Positions 46,012 to 57,415 of a DNA stretch of 64,000 bases are shown here, piece by piece. Every line of letters starts with the position of its first letter. Within the stretch, counting starts at the first letter, position 1. The DNA is from Allacma fusca (taxonomy: Eukaryota; Arthropoda; Collembola; Symphypleona; Sminthuridae), in the NCBI GenBank assembly GCA_947179485.1, contig OX359247.1, positions 2,261,060-2,325,059 of the forward strand. Direction: 5' to 3'. The position numbers and the translations under genes were made by a program. The notes beneath the pieces were generated by a model, which searched no databases, was not told the origin of the DNA, and saw only the letters and a list, made by a program, of their open reading frames with translations.

Positions 46012-49000
46012 TCATGTATCATCTGCTCTACTTGTACTGCTGCGTGTTGAATTTGTTTCATTGTCACTTTGCTCTTCTTCAGAGGAGCTACCTTCGGGCT
46101 CTTCTTCGTCAATGGAACTATCCTCCTCATCCTGTCGTTTCCGTTTTGGTGGTTTTGTATAAGTTTTTGTTGCTTTACTGGAGTTATGGACAACATTTTT
46201 ATGACGGGTTACACTGTAGCTCTGTGTGAATTTCATTCCACAAATGTCACACTCATAGGGCTTGGCTCCATCATGGCTTTTCAAATGTGCATTTAAACCG
46301 TTGCGTTGTCGAAATCTTTTGCCACACTTTTTGCATTCACACGTATTTTGTTCGCCGTGAGAAAGCATGTGGTTGTTCATATTCGTTATACGGACATTTT
46401 TACCACAAACATCACAAACAAATTTCTGGTGTGTTTTACTATGCACTATTAGTAATTTCTTATGCCCGAAGACTCGCTCACATTCTTCACATTTATAATT
46501 ACCCTTCTCAAAAATTTCGAGGTGTTTTCGTACTTTGTGAAATGTCAGAGCGTGGAGAGTTTTATAAGATTTGCCGCAAAATTCGCATACAACCGGTCGA
46601 TCATCTGTATGACTTAGCAAGTGAGTTTTTAAAGCAGTGCTTGTGCTGCAAAACTTTCCACATTTGCTACAAGTCGAGCTTCCCGGATCTAAAATAATTC
46701 ACATCGTCAAACATACATACATATACACTGCCTCAAAACATCCCCCTAGCTCATAGATGGCGAAACGCTAACAAATATTCAATTTCTTTAGTTTGTAATA
46801 GATTTCATCCAGATTTTTCTAATTTTTCTCATCATTGCAGCTCAAATAATCTAACTACACCGTTGAAGGAAGTGCAGCAAAGGCAGGATGTTTTTTGGAA
46901 AAACTGCAATTTCGAAAGCTATAAATTATTTGCTCTTTCTAAATTTTTCCCGTACATGTTTTGCCACCTGGTTGTAGGAAATTTCATTGGCTTCCCGGGG
47001 AGCTCATAAACAGGTCTCTCTCTATATTGAGAATTTTATTATGACAAGTACATACAGAGAGCAAGTTTAGGAGAAAAATGTTTTGAGGCACTCTGAACTT
47101 AAAACTTCTTTCAGTCCCCATGCTATTTAGTGATTCTAAAGCATTACAAAGTATAATTTTCTTACCAATATGAGTGCATCTAATATGTACCTTCATATAG
47201 CTCAGGCTACTGTTGGAAAATGAACACTGATCACATTTATAAGAGCGGTCCACTTTCTCAAAAGAAAATGTTCTATTGGACGGATCAGTCCAAGCAAACT
47301 TATTGGGCGTGATGATTTTGAAAGTATTTCTTACATACCCTGTACAGAAAATCACTTATAACAACCATGATCACTGAAACTCATCTAATGCAAAAAATAT
47401 TAAATAAAAACATTTATATAATTATGTACAGGAAGTTTAGTAGTGAGTAGTGATAATGTCAAAATTCAAAATTATTTGTTAAGAATAATGACATTATTCT
47501 AAAAATAAAATAAAAACAAGTTCAAGTAAAACTAACCATTACAACTGCTTGCAAGATGTTTCACAATGCCTATTTTCCTTTGAAATGGGTATTTGCAAGT
47601 GCAGCACACCCATTTTCCCTCAGAGTTATACTCAAAAGCAAACTTTTCATCGAAAAGGAATTTGCCATTGGTCACAATTCGAACCCGGTCAAAAAATTGA
47701 CCCCTCCAACCTTCAGACTGATTGTGAGAGCCTGCATCCCTTGTATGTCTTTCCAGATGCTTTTTCAACATGGAACTTGAACAACATTTTCTTCCACACA
47801 TGTTGCAACTCCAACTTTGTTTTTGCTTATCTAAAATAATTTGTACCGTCTTACAGACACAAATTCCTTTTAATCTCCTAGATAATTTCGATAGTAATTG
47901 CTTCTACAAGAAGCACGGAGAGAAGTTCCCTTACCAAAGTGAAGGCTTAAAACATGTGACTTCATAATGTTGAAGTCTAATAGTGATGTTGATGTGGAGA
48001 ATGAGCATTGATTACATTCATATGTGTCTCGTACTCTCTCAAAAGAGTACGCTTGATTGAACGCATTAATCCAAGCAAATTTATGCGTCGTGATGGCTTT
48101 GAACACCCCTCCTACACATACGTACAGAAAATGTTAGTAAACACTTCTTATCGAAACTGCATCACTGTCAATAATTTTTACAATTTGTTTAGAAATAAGC
48201 ACGAATAAACCTAACCTTTACACGTTTCAGCAAGATGATTCATCAGGGGTATTTTCTTCTGGAACTTGTGATTACATGAACAACACACCCATTTTTTCTC
48301 AGAGTATTCAAAGGCATACTTTCCATCGAAAAGGTACTTCCCCTTGGATACAGTTCGAACCCGGTCAGACAATTTACCCCAGTAAGTACTAAATTTTGAA
48401 GGTACTTTTATACCCTCATTAGTATGAGGTTCCACGATTCCTTTGAAGCTGCCATCAAGATCATCAGATGGGCCACTCTTTCGTGAAGCAGGTGTTGGGA
48501 CGTAGTCGGAATTTTCTGTTTGACCGCTTCTGTGACAAATATTCTTGTTGACACTTTGAGGCCGGGTACTTTCTTGATCCCTTTTCTCCTTGTGCTGATT
48601 CCGAGTCTTGGGAAGTTTAGGAGGGTTTAATACTACCTGTTCGGGACCTTCAAAGTTACCTGTACCATTTTTCGTTACTTTCTCGATAATTTCCCCTTCC
48701 GTCGTTATGTGACTCTCTAAGTTTCCTTCAACAGTTTCAGTGTCAATGAATTCAACATCCTCTAAGTCAAAATCATTTACTTCGTTTATACCTTCATTTC
48801 GTTCTTCTGTAGCTCCAACAACAAATCGTTCTGGGACATTAGCAACTGTCGATAGAGGGTCTAAAGGTTGTGGAGTATAAACGGTCACCCGGACGGAAGT
48901 AGAGTACCCTAAAAAGAGAAATACAAAATACGTAATTAAATCCTACCAATTCACAACTTTATGAAGACCTGCTAAATTTTGGTGGCTTACGTCTGACAAT

Positions 49001-49450
49001 TAAGTCCCTATAATAATTGATCTTGATATCATTCTGGGGCAGGATCTCTTCAGACTTATTGCCATTCTGACTACAACCAGTTGATTTATTTCTCTTCAAG
49101 GCTTTCTTATCCCTTTGTGACAACAAAATCTTCCCACATAATGTTGAGACGATGCTTTTAATTTGCTTTTGTACTTCATTAAGGACTTGGTGAGATTTGT
49201 ACAACTTCACAAGTCTCGATTTGCATTCCTTGCAAAACGGGAAGGTATCCTTTTTGAAATTGAAGTGATACTTCAATGGGGGTGACCATTCCATGTATTT
49301 GCAAAGAACTTCAAATAGGTCGGATAATATTTCCGACACCCCAGTCACGTTAAGGTCACAGTGAACAGCTTGAAGGCACAATAAACAATGCGGTACTTTT
49401 TCTGAAATCGGGCGGGGAGAACACGCTGGAATGTGATCACCATCATTCAT
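46012..49450 (-). CDS. ZAD zinc-finger protein A (824 aa)
   Basis: Six exons: 49450-48991, 48908-48216, 48111-47935, 47830-47537, 47339-47166, 46688-46012. All introns are in phase 1 and frames agree. A likely nuclear DNA-binding protein. Exon 1 carries a ZAD-like dimerisation domain with CxxC pairs at 22-25 and 73-76 followed by a long helix. Exon 2 is an acidic linker ending in a hairpin plus C2HC finger (GKYLFDGKYAFEY, CCSC...H...C). Exons 3, 4 and 5 each add a related module (KFAW...YSFE, ECNQC; GKFLFDEKFAFEY, CCTC; KFAW...FSFE, KCDQC), and exon 4 also opens with a standard C2H2 finger. Exon 6 has six C2H2 fingers, then a Lys/Arg stretch and a Glu/Ser-rich tail. Paralogous to 51551-54145. 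No orthologue name can be assigned. Confidence 0.88.
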
Positions 49451-49842
49451 CTCCCTTGATCTTCAAGACTTTCACACAGTCCAAGATCCTCAGTTGTATT
49501 TCAAAGGTAGGTTCAGTTTTTTCTGAAATTTTCCAGCCCGGGCATATTTACGCAATGCAGTTAAAATGTCTTCAAACCGGACTTTCTCTCAAGTGTGCCA
49601 AAAAGTTTCAAAAATTGTCACTCCCTTGTGATTAACATGGAGTCAGTCACGATGTTCCTAAATGGTACAGACAAAATTTCATCAATATATTAAATTTTGT
49701 AATATTTCCAATAGTTCACACCTGTGTGTACGTACACCATGCTTAAGACAAGTGTAAGGGAATGTGACAATGTGAAATGTGAGAGTTGATTTCCTTCCCG
49801 CTGTCTATTTTTAAGTTCAAATTGTGAGCAAAGGATTAGTAG
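49451..49842. other. Short gap upstream of zinc-finger gene A
   Basis: Should contain the gene A promoter. No TATA box or other feature is clear. Confidence 0.4.
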
Positions 49843-50844
49843 TAGTGCTGCGCTCGGGTCAAGTATTTACAAAGATCCGACCACGAACTTGACTTGACCC
49901 CGACTTCTCAAGTACGTATTTCAAGATTACCCGAACTTGACATTTTCAGTTCAAGTAATACTTGAATGAAACAAGTTCGGGTTTTCAAGTAATTCTCAGA
50001 TTACTTGACCATGATTTTATACGCGCGTTTCGGGCCCAACTTCAACTTGACTTGACCATGACCCGAACTTGACCATGAACTTGAACTTTCAAGTACTTTC
50101 AAGTAATCCATTGGACATCAAAATACTTAAATTTTATTGAATTTATATTTATAATGAAAGCGAACCTGGGTTTCTAACACACTGGGTTTCACCTAGCATT
50201 TTGCGAGCAACCGCCTCTAAAAATAATTTATTGTATTTTTGGTTCCTTTCAATGAATGTAGAACGATGGTACACTGCAGATCTACTCTGATTTGGTGTAT
50301 AGCGGGTGGGTATGGTGACTCAGTTGACATTTTCGGGAACACAGAACCCTTTTAGGTTTTGTTGCCACATACTATTATAAACATGGGTGCTAACATTTTT
50401 AAATCAATTTCCACGGAGCCTTATGAATGTTGAGCTTTCTTTTGTATTTGCGTACACGGAACAAATTAACAAATGCCGCTTAAGTGATGTATTAAATGCC
50501 GTTTTAAGTTTCATTTAGTACATTGAATCGTAAGTGAATTGAAAACTCCTTCAGCCATGAAGAATTGCACCAACAAAATTACTTGAACTTGTACACGAAA
50601 AACTCAAGTTCGTGGTCAAGTACTTCTTAATATTTACTTGAACATGACCAAGTACCATGGTTCAAGTAAAATAATTATACTTGACCACGAACTTGACTTG
50701 AGGTAAGAAATCATGGTCAAGTCCATGAAATACCTGAACACGACCCGAACCGTTCATGGTTTTAAATTTATTTACTTGACCACGACCCGAACGCGAACTT
50801 GACTTGAAATACTCGTGTACTACTTGTACTTGTGCGCAGCTCTG
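49843..50844. mobile_element. hAT-type MITE with ACTTGACC words (1.0 kb)
   Basis: Ends TAGTGCTGCGCTCGGGTCAAG and TACTTGTGCGCAGCTCTG are flanked by the 8-bp direct repeat ATTAGTAG (49835-49842 and 50845-50852). Terminal and subterminal words match the large hAT element at 9680-16018 (CAGAGCTGCG, ACTTGAACTTGACC), so this is a nonautonomous relative that its transposase could once have moved. It lies between the two zinc-finger genes. Confidence 0.93.
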
Positions 50845-50852
50845 ATTAGTAG

Positions 50853-51550
50853 ACACAACACACAAGTGAGAATCTGAACCTGTTAGAGACCGGAGCCCAA
50901 AAAACAGATTTTTTTTGGAAATATTTATTCAGTAAAGTCGTACACTTTATTTTACCTTTCGGAGTTCCAAGAAATTGTATTTTAATATAAGTATAAGATG
51001 TTTTTAGTACTTTAATAATTCAGTTCCCAAAAAATATTTTAAAACGCCCATTTTGTAGCAAACAAGGGGATTTATTTGAGATGCAGTTTTTCATTATACA
51101 CGATTGGATACAACTATTCATCAGGTATCACACAGTCACACACCAGGAAGCAAATATGTATACAAACTATACCCATAGTATTGTATTAGGGTTGTGCAAA
51201 TGATAATGCCCTGAGAATGCCCAAAATGTCCAGAAAATGCCTTACTCTGAAAATACCCGGCATTTTGGGCATTTTGGTAGAAACATACACATAATCACCA
51301 CTATTGCTCCTTTAGCGTACGTAAGGGAATTTTTCATAGCATAATCAAATCCAACCAGTTTTAGAAAATTTTATTGATTTTAAAAAATATTTTTAATTCG
51401 TCTAATTCGTTACTTATGGCCACTGGTTTTTAAGGAATTCAATAATCCTTAAACAATTTTTAAACAACAACAAAGTTGCAAACATTCGACACTATACTAG
51501 AGCTACTAGTGCTAGACAAGAGCATGTGCCCGTAGACCATGCCCAGATTA
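50853..51550. other. Gap between MITE and zinc-finger gene B
   Basis: AT-rich. A small block at 51200-51280 repeats AATGCCC/GGGCATT words (possibly one arm of another MITE). No gene seen. Confidence 0.4.
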
Positions 51551-54145
51551 TTAATCGTTTCCCCCATCATTTGCCCCAACTGTTTCATATATTTCATCCT
51601 CACTTTTGTCCTCTTCAGAGCTTCCTTCGGACTCTTCTTTGTCAATGGAAGTTTCCTCTTCAACCTGTCGTCTCCGTTTTTGTGTTTTCGTGTCAGTTTT
51701 TGTTGTTTTAAAAGAGTTATGGACAACATTTTTATGGCGCGTTACACTGTAGACCTGTGCGAATTTCATGCCACAAATGTCACACTCATAGGGCTTAACT
51801 CTATTGTGGCTGTTCAAATGTGAACGTAAGCTTGTGCAATGTCGGAATTTTTTGTCACACTTTTTGCATTCAAATGTAGATTCCGCGTTATGTGAACGCA
51901 TGTGAATGTTCAGATACGATGTACGGACATTTTTACCGCAAACTTGACACACAGAATCCTTGTGTGCTTTGGCATGTGCCGTTAGGCGACTCAAAGATCC
52001 GAAGGCTCGCTCGCAAACTTCGCATTCATAATTTTTGTCGAATTTGTCGAGGTGTACTACTGCTTTGTGAGCTGCCAGACCAGATGGAGATTTATAGGAT
52101 TGCCCGCAAAATTCACACACTAATAAATGCGGATTATCAGCATGGGTGTTCAAGTGCTTTCTCAAACCGTTCCCGTCGACGCATGCTCTTTTACATATCT
52201 TGCAAATGAACTTGACCTCTGAAATTCATGCCGAAATATAAATATTCTTGTCGGTATCCATAATATGTTACTTACATTTTTTAAGTAACTGAAGTTAGTA
52301 AGTAAGTTTTAAAATTTCAAGACATGAAACTTACTAGCATGAGCGCATCGAATATGCTGCTTCATATAGTTGAGTTTTACTGTCGAATATAAGCAGTGGT
52401 CACACTTATATGCGTCATCCATCCTCTCAAACGAATACGTTTTATTGAAGGGATCTGTCCAAGAAAACTTGTCTGGCGAGTTGTTAACGAATATGAGGTT
52501 CCTCGGGAGATTTACCCCTGCGTCAGGAAATAATTGCAAATTATAAAATTAATTGAAATAATATTTAATTAAAATATATCAACGGTTGTTATATAATTAC
52601 ATATATGATCTCTTTGTATATGGGATAGAACTTCTGAACGAGTGGAGAAATCTAAGAGACAAGTGCCACATTTGAACCTCTCATCCTTCAACTCAAATGG
52701 ATATTTTTGGTTGCAAACAAACTTATTGGGTTCCAATTTAACGCACAAGAGTTTCATTTTGTCCTTGATGGTTTGACGTTCTGTGAAAATAACAACAGAT
52801 CATTGTTATAGTTTATCTATATTAACCTACACGGATTCAGCACGGAAGTTAATTAAAAATTACTGTGCACCGACTCGCATGAAATTTTCTCAGATGTAAA
52901 ATCATTTTCTTTCTTGACCAGCACATGTACTTGCATTGTCTGCAACGGAGTGTTCCATTTCGTACTTCGTCGTAGACACGCCCACAGTGTTTATATGAGT
53001 AGGTCACATCATATGATGGATTACCTGCACGACAAATTGTTTGATCGTTGTAGATTCACGACGGAGTTATAATTTGAGTTGAATTTTAATAATTACAAGG
53101 TTATAGTAATCGAATCGGCATTTAAATGTTTGGTTGGAATCCCTCAAGACTTACCAGGACAATCATGTATGTGTCTCTTTAGTGGGTATTTTGACGCGAA
53201 GAGAAGGTCACATGAGATACATTTAAACACGGTTTTACTAATCTCGAAATGACACTTCTCATCCAATAGGAATTGACCATTACCAACTTTTTTCACCCGA
53301 TCTCTAAGTGAGGGAAAAGGTCCAGTATCAAACCTATCAAAAGCATCCTCATCCTTTCCACCATCATCTACTGTACTTATGTTGCCAGTGTCTTCAGCAT
53401 GGTCTTGAAAATCCTGACTTGTTTGACATTCGCTTGAAACGTTGGGGCATGAATCTTTCAGATCAACTAATATATCCTTCTCACAATCAGTTGTCACCAA
53501 TACTCTGGGGTCCGCGATGAGTCTAATCACAGGGAAGTAACCTAAAAACAATAAATTGTTGAATGAATTCATACATGAGAGTGGTAGTTCGCTCTGAAAT
53601 TGACGTTTTCATGTTCTTCTAGATACAAATACTTTTATTACAGAAATCTCATTAAAAGTATTTTGTAAAAACTTACGTCTGCAAACGGAGTTTCTGTAAT
53701 ACTTGGATTTTTCATAAGAGTTGACCAAGTCCGTTGAATGTTGGGGGGAACTAACTTCAAAAGAGTTGCAGAGCTTGGTTGTTTGCAACCGGCCAGGACC
53801 AATTTCTGTCTCCAAAATCTTTGCAGATAATTGCGAAGTCAATACATCTATTCCCTTCTGTATTTCTGAAACCAACCTGTCGAATTTGTATAATTTAACC
53901 ACTATTAATCGACAGTCCTTACAAAACGGGAAAAAGTCGGTGTGTAAGTTGTACTGGGATTTTCCTGGAGGCACCCATTTCATGTACATGCAAAGGACTT
54001 TTAAAATGTCCGACAGGATTTCAACTACTTCTCCACTTTGGCTCAAATAGTCATTCTCGGTGAAAACAGAGAAACATATCATGCATTTCATGTATTCTAT
54101 TCCTGCACCTGGAATCCAATTGGGACTCACTGGTTTGCCATCCAT
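51551..54145 (-). CDS. ZAD zinc-finger protein B (678 aa)
   Basis: Six exons: 54145-53677, 53541-53155, 53024-52875, 52780-52601, 52517-52335, 52218-51551. All introns are in phase 1, matching paralog A exon for exon. Exon 1: ZAD-like domain with CxxC at 21-24 and 75-78. Exon 2: acidic linker and a hairpin/C2HC module (GQFLLDEKCHFEI, CISC...H...C). Exon 3: module with CRQC...H...H. Exon 4: NKFVCNQKYPFEL with CGTC...H...H. Exon 5: KFSWTDPFNKTYSFE with CDHC...H...H. Exon 6: six C2H2 fingers (CKIC, CEFC, CEVC, CQVC, CKKC, CDIC), then a basic patch and an acidic tail. The exon 3 donor (GAGTCGG, at about 52874) is the weakest junction. Likely a nuclear DNA-binding regulator; its target is unknown. 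Confidence 0.87.
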
Positions 54146-54462
54146 TTAGAATTCAAAAACTTTACAGGGTATCCTTACTTTAGACTACCTGCTTTTTTTA
54201 TTATCCCACTGTGAATGCACAAAGATAGTCTGTTAATATTTTTTATTGATTGTAGTGATTTAGTAATTATATGTATTGTGTACGCACTGCTCGAGTTGAC
54301 TATTGTCTATATTAACAGAACTACAGAAGGAAATGTTACTTAGTATGGTAAATTCTTGAAAATGAATTTACCATCTGGCATCTATTAAACTAAACTGTAG
54401 AACTATAATTTCACAGCTCAGCAGAAGAATTAACTTGAGTATAAATATTTTTGTTTATTATT

Positions 54463-54836
54463 TTATTGACTGGTTTCAATATTAGGCGCACTTGTTTTCA
54501 CTGAAAGGACAAGCTGGCTCAACCACAACTGGAAAATGCTTAGGGGATGGGTACTGGGAGAAGAGGTATTGGGGAACTTCAGTTCAATGTTCAAGGGTAT
54601 TTCAAAGGATTTTTTGGAATGAATTCTATTTGACTGTAAAGGGGTGAGCTGAATATCAAGTGGATAGTTAGACACAGGAATTGCGGATTCCTGAGCATTT
54701 TTGTTGCTGCTTTATTATGTATTCGTGACAAGGTGGCTTTGCATGGGATATTTTTCGTTTGAACATTTACACCAGCAATTTCTCCTTTGTTCGGAGCTAA
54801 CTGCATTAGGAAATTCATCTTCATAATTAAGACCAA
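54463..54836 (-). pseudogene. Unrecognised coding remnant with one frameshift
   Basis: Two overlapping minus-strand frames read as one protein-like stretch if a frame shift at the A-run near 54700 is allowed: first QLAPNKGEIAGVNVQTKN..., then SNYPLDIQLTPLQSN... to a TAA at 54463. Composition is protein-like (Pro/Ser/Asn) but I recognise no domain. It may be a terminal exon of a lost gene, or chance. Confidence 0.25.
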
Positions 54837-54954
54837 AATTAAATATTATATTAACAACATCTAAACTTTTACAAAGTCACACAGTCATTTGACATCTTCA
54901 TGTGTACGGTGAAATAGCATTACAATTTTACACGTATACTCTCATATACAATCA

Positions 54955-55165
54955 TGGGCACCTTGCCCTGGTAAAGGCCTTGGAATAAAGCAAAAAGGAA
55001 AGGAAGGGTTAAAAAACGGCTACAATAAAGGCAAGGAAGAAGGAAGGCTTAAAAATGCATAAACGAACAAAGAAATTCAGTAGTAAGGCTTGAAAATTTT
55101 GGTACTAAAGGCAAGGTTATAGGAAGGCTCAATTTATGCTAAGGATTAAGGTAAGGCTGACCAAA
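54955..55165. repeat. AAGGCAAGGAAGG-word block
   Basis: Repeated words of the type AAGGCAAGG and GGAAGGCTTAAA. A similar block occurs at 55915-56010 and, in complement, at 62676-62850. Probably arms of old MITEs. No termini resolved. Confidence 0.45.
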
Positions 55166-55329
55166 ATTTGCATTGCAAGTCACTGACGGCGAGAAATCGA
55201 GATAAATGTTTGACGTACTTTCCATACATATTTTCAAAACATAACGTTGAAAAGACGACGTTAGCAAAGCATTAAAGCGATACTTTGCGAGACTCATTTT
55301 TAGGGCTGCTTCAGACCTCTTATAAAATA

Positions 55330-55700
55330 CTGTTGCCCGTGTGTCTGTATGTCCTGCAGTTTTCCTCCGAAACTACTTGACCGATTTCGTCAAAAACTTT
55401 TAACATTGTTTAGGACGAAAACTCGCCTGAGTTTGTTATTGATTGAAATCGGTCAGCGTCGTGAGTAAAAATTAAATCTGTAGATACTTCTCGCACTTTT
55501 CCTCCGAAACTGATCGACCGAATTCGTTCAAAAATTTTGTAAGCACTATTTTGGTCACTTCCTAAGACTTTGTTATAAGTTGAAACTTGTTCACGTGTTC
55601 GTGCGTAAAAAATAAAAAGGAAGAAAATCTTTGATTTCTCCTGAACTGTTCCACCGATTATGTTCCACTACCTTTCCAGAAATTATTAAAACGTTTTATT
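55330..55700. repeat. Diverged tandem repeat, about 135 bp per unit
   Basis: Three copies are marked by the box CCTCCGAAACTxxTxGACCG near 55366, 55500 and 55637 (the third more diverged), spaced about 134 and 138 bases apart. The box resembles a word common in insect dispersed repeats. No coding capacity. Confidence 0.6.
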
Positions 55701-56279
55701 TTAATTTGTAAAAGAAATTTTTTAAATAAATCATAAAAAATAAAGTGAATAAGGGTCGTAGCTGAGCCGGCCTATGCGGCAGCATGAAATAACCGCGGAA
55801 CGATGGTTTTTTAAATAAATTTTAATGGCCTTGGTATACAGGATAACACTGATTGACGTCCATGTCAAACACGTTCAATGCATAATTGCATCATACAACA
55901 AACTAACCCAGGCATTTTGAAATGGTACAAAAAGGCAAGGAAGGCACAAATATTTACCTATTTTTAGGATAAGGGGAAACTGTGAAATATCATCCCGGAA
56001 AGGCGATAATGAAGGTGTTATTGTATTTAAGTTTCGTGTCAATGTAAGGAAAACCAATTGCCCATGACTGCTCATATACAGAATCAAAATAGAATAGGCC
56101 CTAATTCCTGGAAAGAGGCTGCCTAAATAAAGTAAAAGTATTTTCCTGGACGGTCCTTACTGTTGGTGAGACGACAATAATGGTGAATTATTCGTAACAA
56201 AGCTTTTGCTGACGAAGGATATCCATTGTCAGAGTATCGCCGTCTCGGATGTACATATGATGTTATAAATATACTTACT

Positions 56280-56337
56280 ACGTAAACATGTGTAGCTATA
56301 CATACCATGCATTTCATGTATTTTATTCCTGGACCTG
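56280..56337 (-). pseudogene. ZAD exon start fragment
   Basis: The minus strand reads GPGIKYMKCMVC, very close to the ZAD start of zinc-finger gene B (GAGIEYMKCMIC), and is preceded by TTTTCAG. Similarity stops after about 55 bases. A sixth trace of the same family. Confidence 0.6.
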
Positions 56338-56365
56338 AAAATAAATGTTATTACCCCACTATGCA

Positions 56366-56552
56366 TTAAGATACGTTGCAATATTTTGCACTGGTTGTTG
56401 GAATTGTTGGGATTGTCAACGGTAAAATAATTACAGCATCATTAATTCCTCCTTTTCCACATCCTAGGGGATTGCATATTTTGTACTCCTGGGCTCCTGC
56501 CACCCCATAGACAGATGACAAATTGTCATTGAAGACTACAGCAGCAAACAAC
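56366..56552 (-). CDS. Possible exon of a small secreted-type protein
   Basis: An acceptor (ATTTTTAG) precedes about 60 open codons ending in TAA at 56366, with three cysteines (YKICNPLGCGKGG, KYCNVS). A hydrophobic segment on the same strand at about 56774-56690 (LPYIVFLLILGSLIVV) could be a signal exon, but I could not match the phases. Not recognised. Confidence 0.25.
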
Positions 56553-57330
56553 CTAAAAATATGCCCCATGTCATTGTCTATTTAAATTGACGTTAATTGA
56601 GCCTACAAATACAGAAGAAATATATTCAGAAAACGAAAGCAAATATGACTGACGAAGGAGACCGCAAAAAATAATTGCAATGCACTTTTAGAAGTTACGA
56701 CGATTAAACTTCCTAGAATTAGAAGGAATACAATGTACGGTAAATCAAATTCCTGCTGCAATTCAAATTCCATAGTGGCGAATGAAGTACAATGGATGCC
56801 GCCAAATATTTGCATCCCCACCAACCCAGAGCAGGGGCTATGGTAAAAATGCTTCGATTCCCCTCTATTTTGTAGAAAATGTATTTGCATTACTCATGAA
56901 GAAGTATTCTTCCAACCTTGCTCTTTATTCGTTTGGCTCACGCCGCCAATTCTCACGCTACCTTATTTTATAGCTGTTTTAAAACCCAATATAGTATGAG
57001 TGTCATATATTTCTTTGAAACAAATTTTGGAACTTAGGTAAAAATTCAAAAACTTTCGAATTTCTAGCTGAGGGGGAGACAAAGAGTTTTCGTCACCCTA
57101 TGCATTAAATGTGTTTGTTTTTGACGATCCTGTAATTTTATTATTGAACGACAAGACCATAAACTATCGTCTAAATTCTCATTGACAAGAATCATTTTGA
57201 ATCCCCTTAAGTCCCTGAGACATACATACAAAGTCGACCAATGTGCATGTGCAATTTATCACTTTTAATTGATTGATTCCAGATGTAGCCAAACAACTGT
57301 TATGCACTTTCCCTGAAGTGACGACAAAGC
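56553..57330. other. Intergenic upstream of the cysteine-rich gene
   Basis: No supported gene beyond the hydrophobic frame mentioned above. The last part holds the promoter of the gene at 57416. Confidence 0.4.
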
Positions 57331-57333
57331 TCG

Positions 57334-57340
57334 TATATAA
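57334..57340 (+). promoter_or_regulatory. TATA box of the secreted cysteine-rich gene
   Basis: TATATAA lies 76 bases before the ATG at 57416, so transcription should begin near 57365. The start codon context is CACCATGG, a good Kozak match. Confidence 0.7.
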
Positions 57341-57415
57341 AACCTGATCCACGGAAAGCTTAACTGTAGTGCAAAACCAGAGCAATAATATTCAAGCATC
57401 AAAATCAATTTCACC

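Noticed and set aside
45987..46296. Frames overlapping the last exon of zinc-finger gene A
   Set aside because: Shadows of the finger-coding frame, which has the CxxC...HxxxH pattern throughout.
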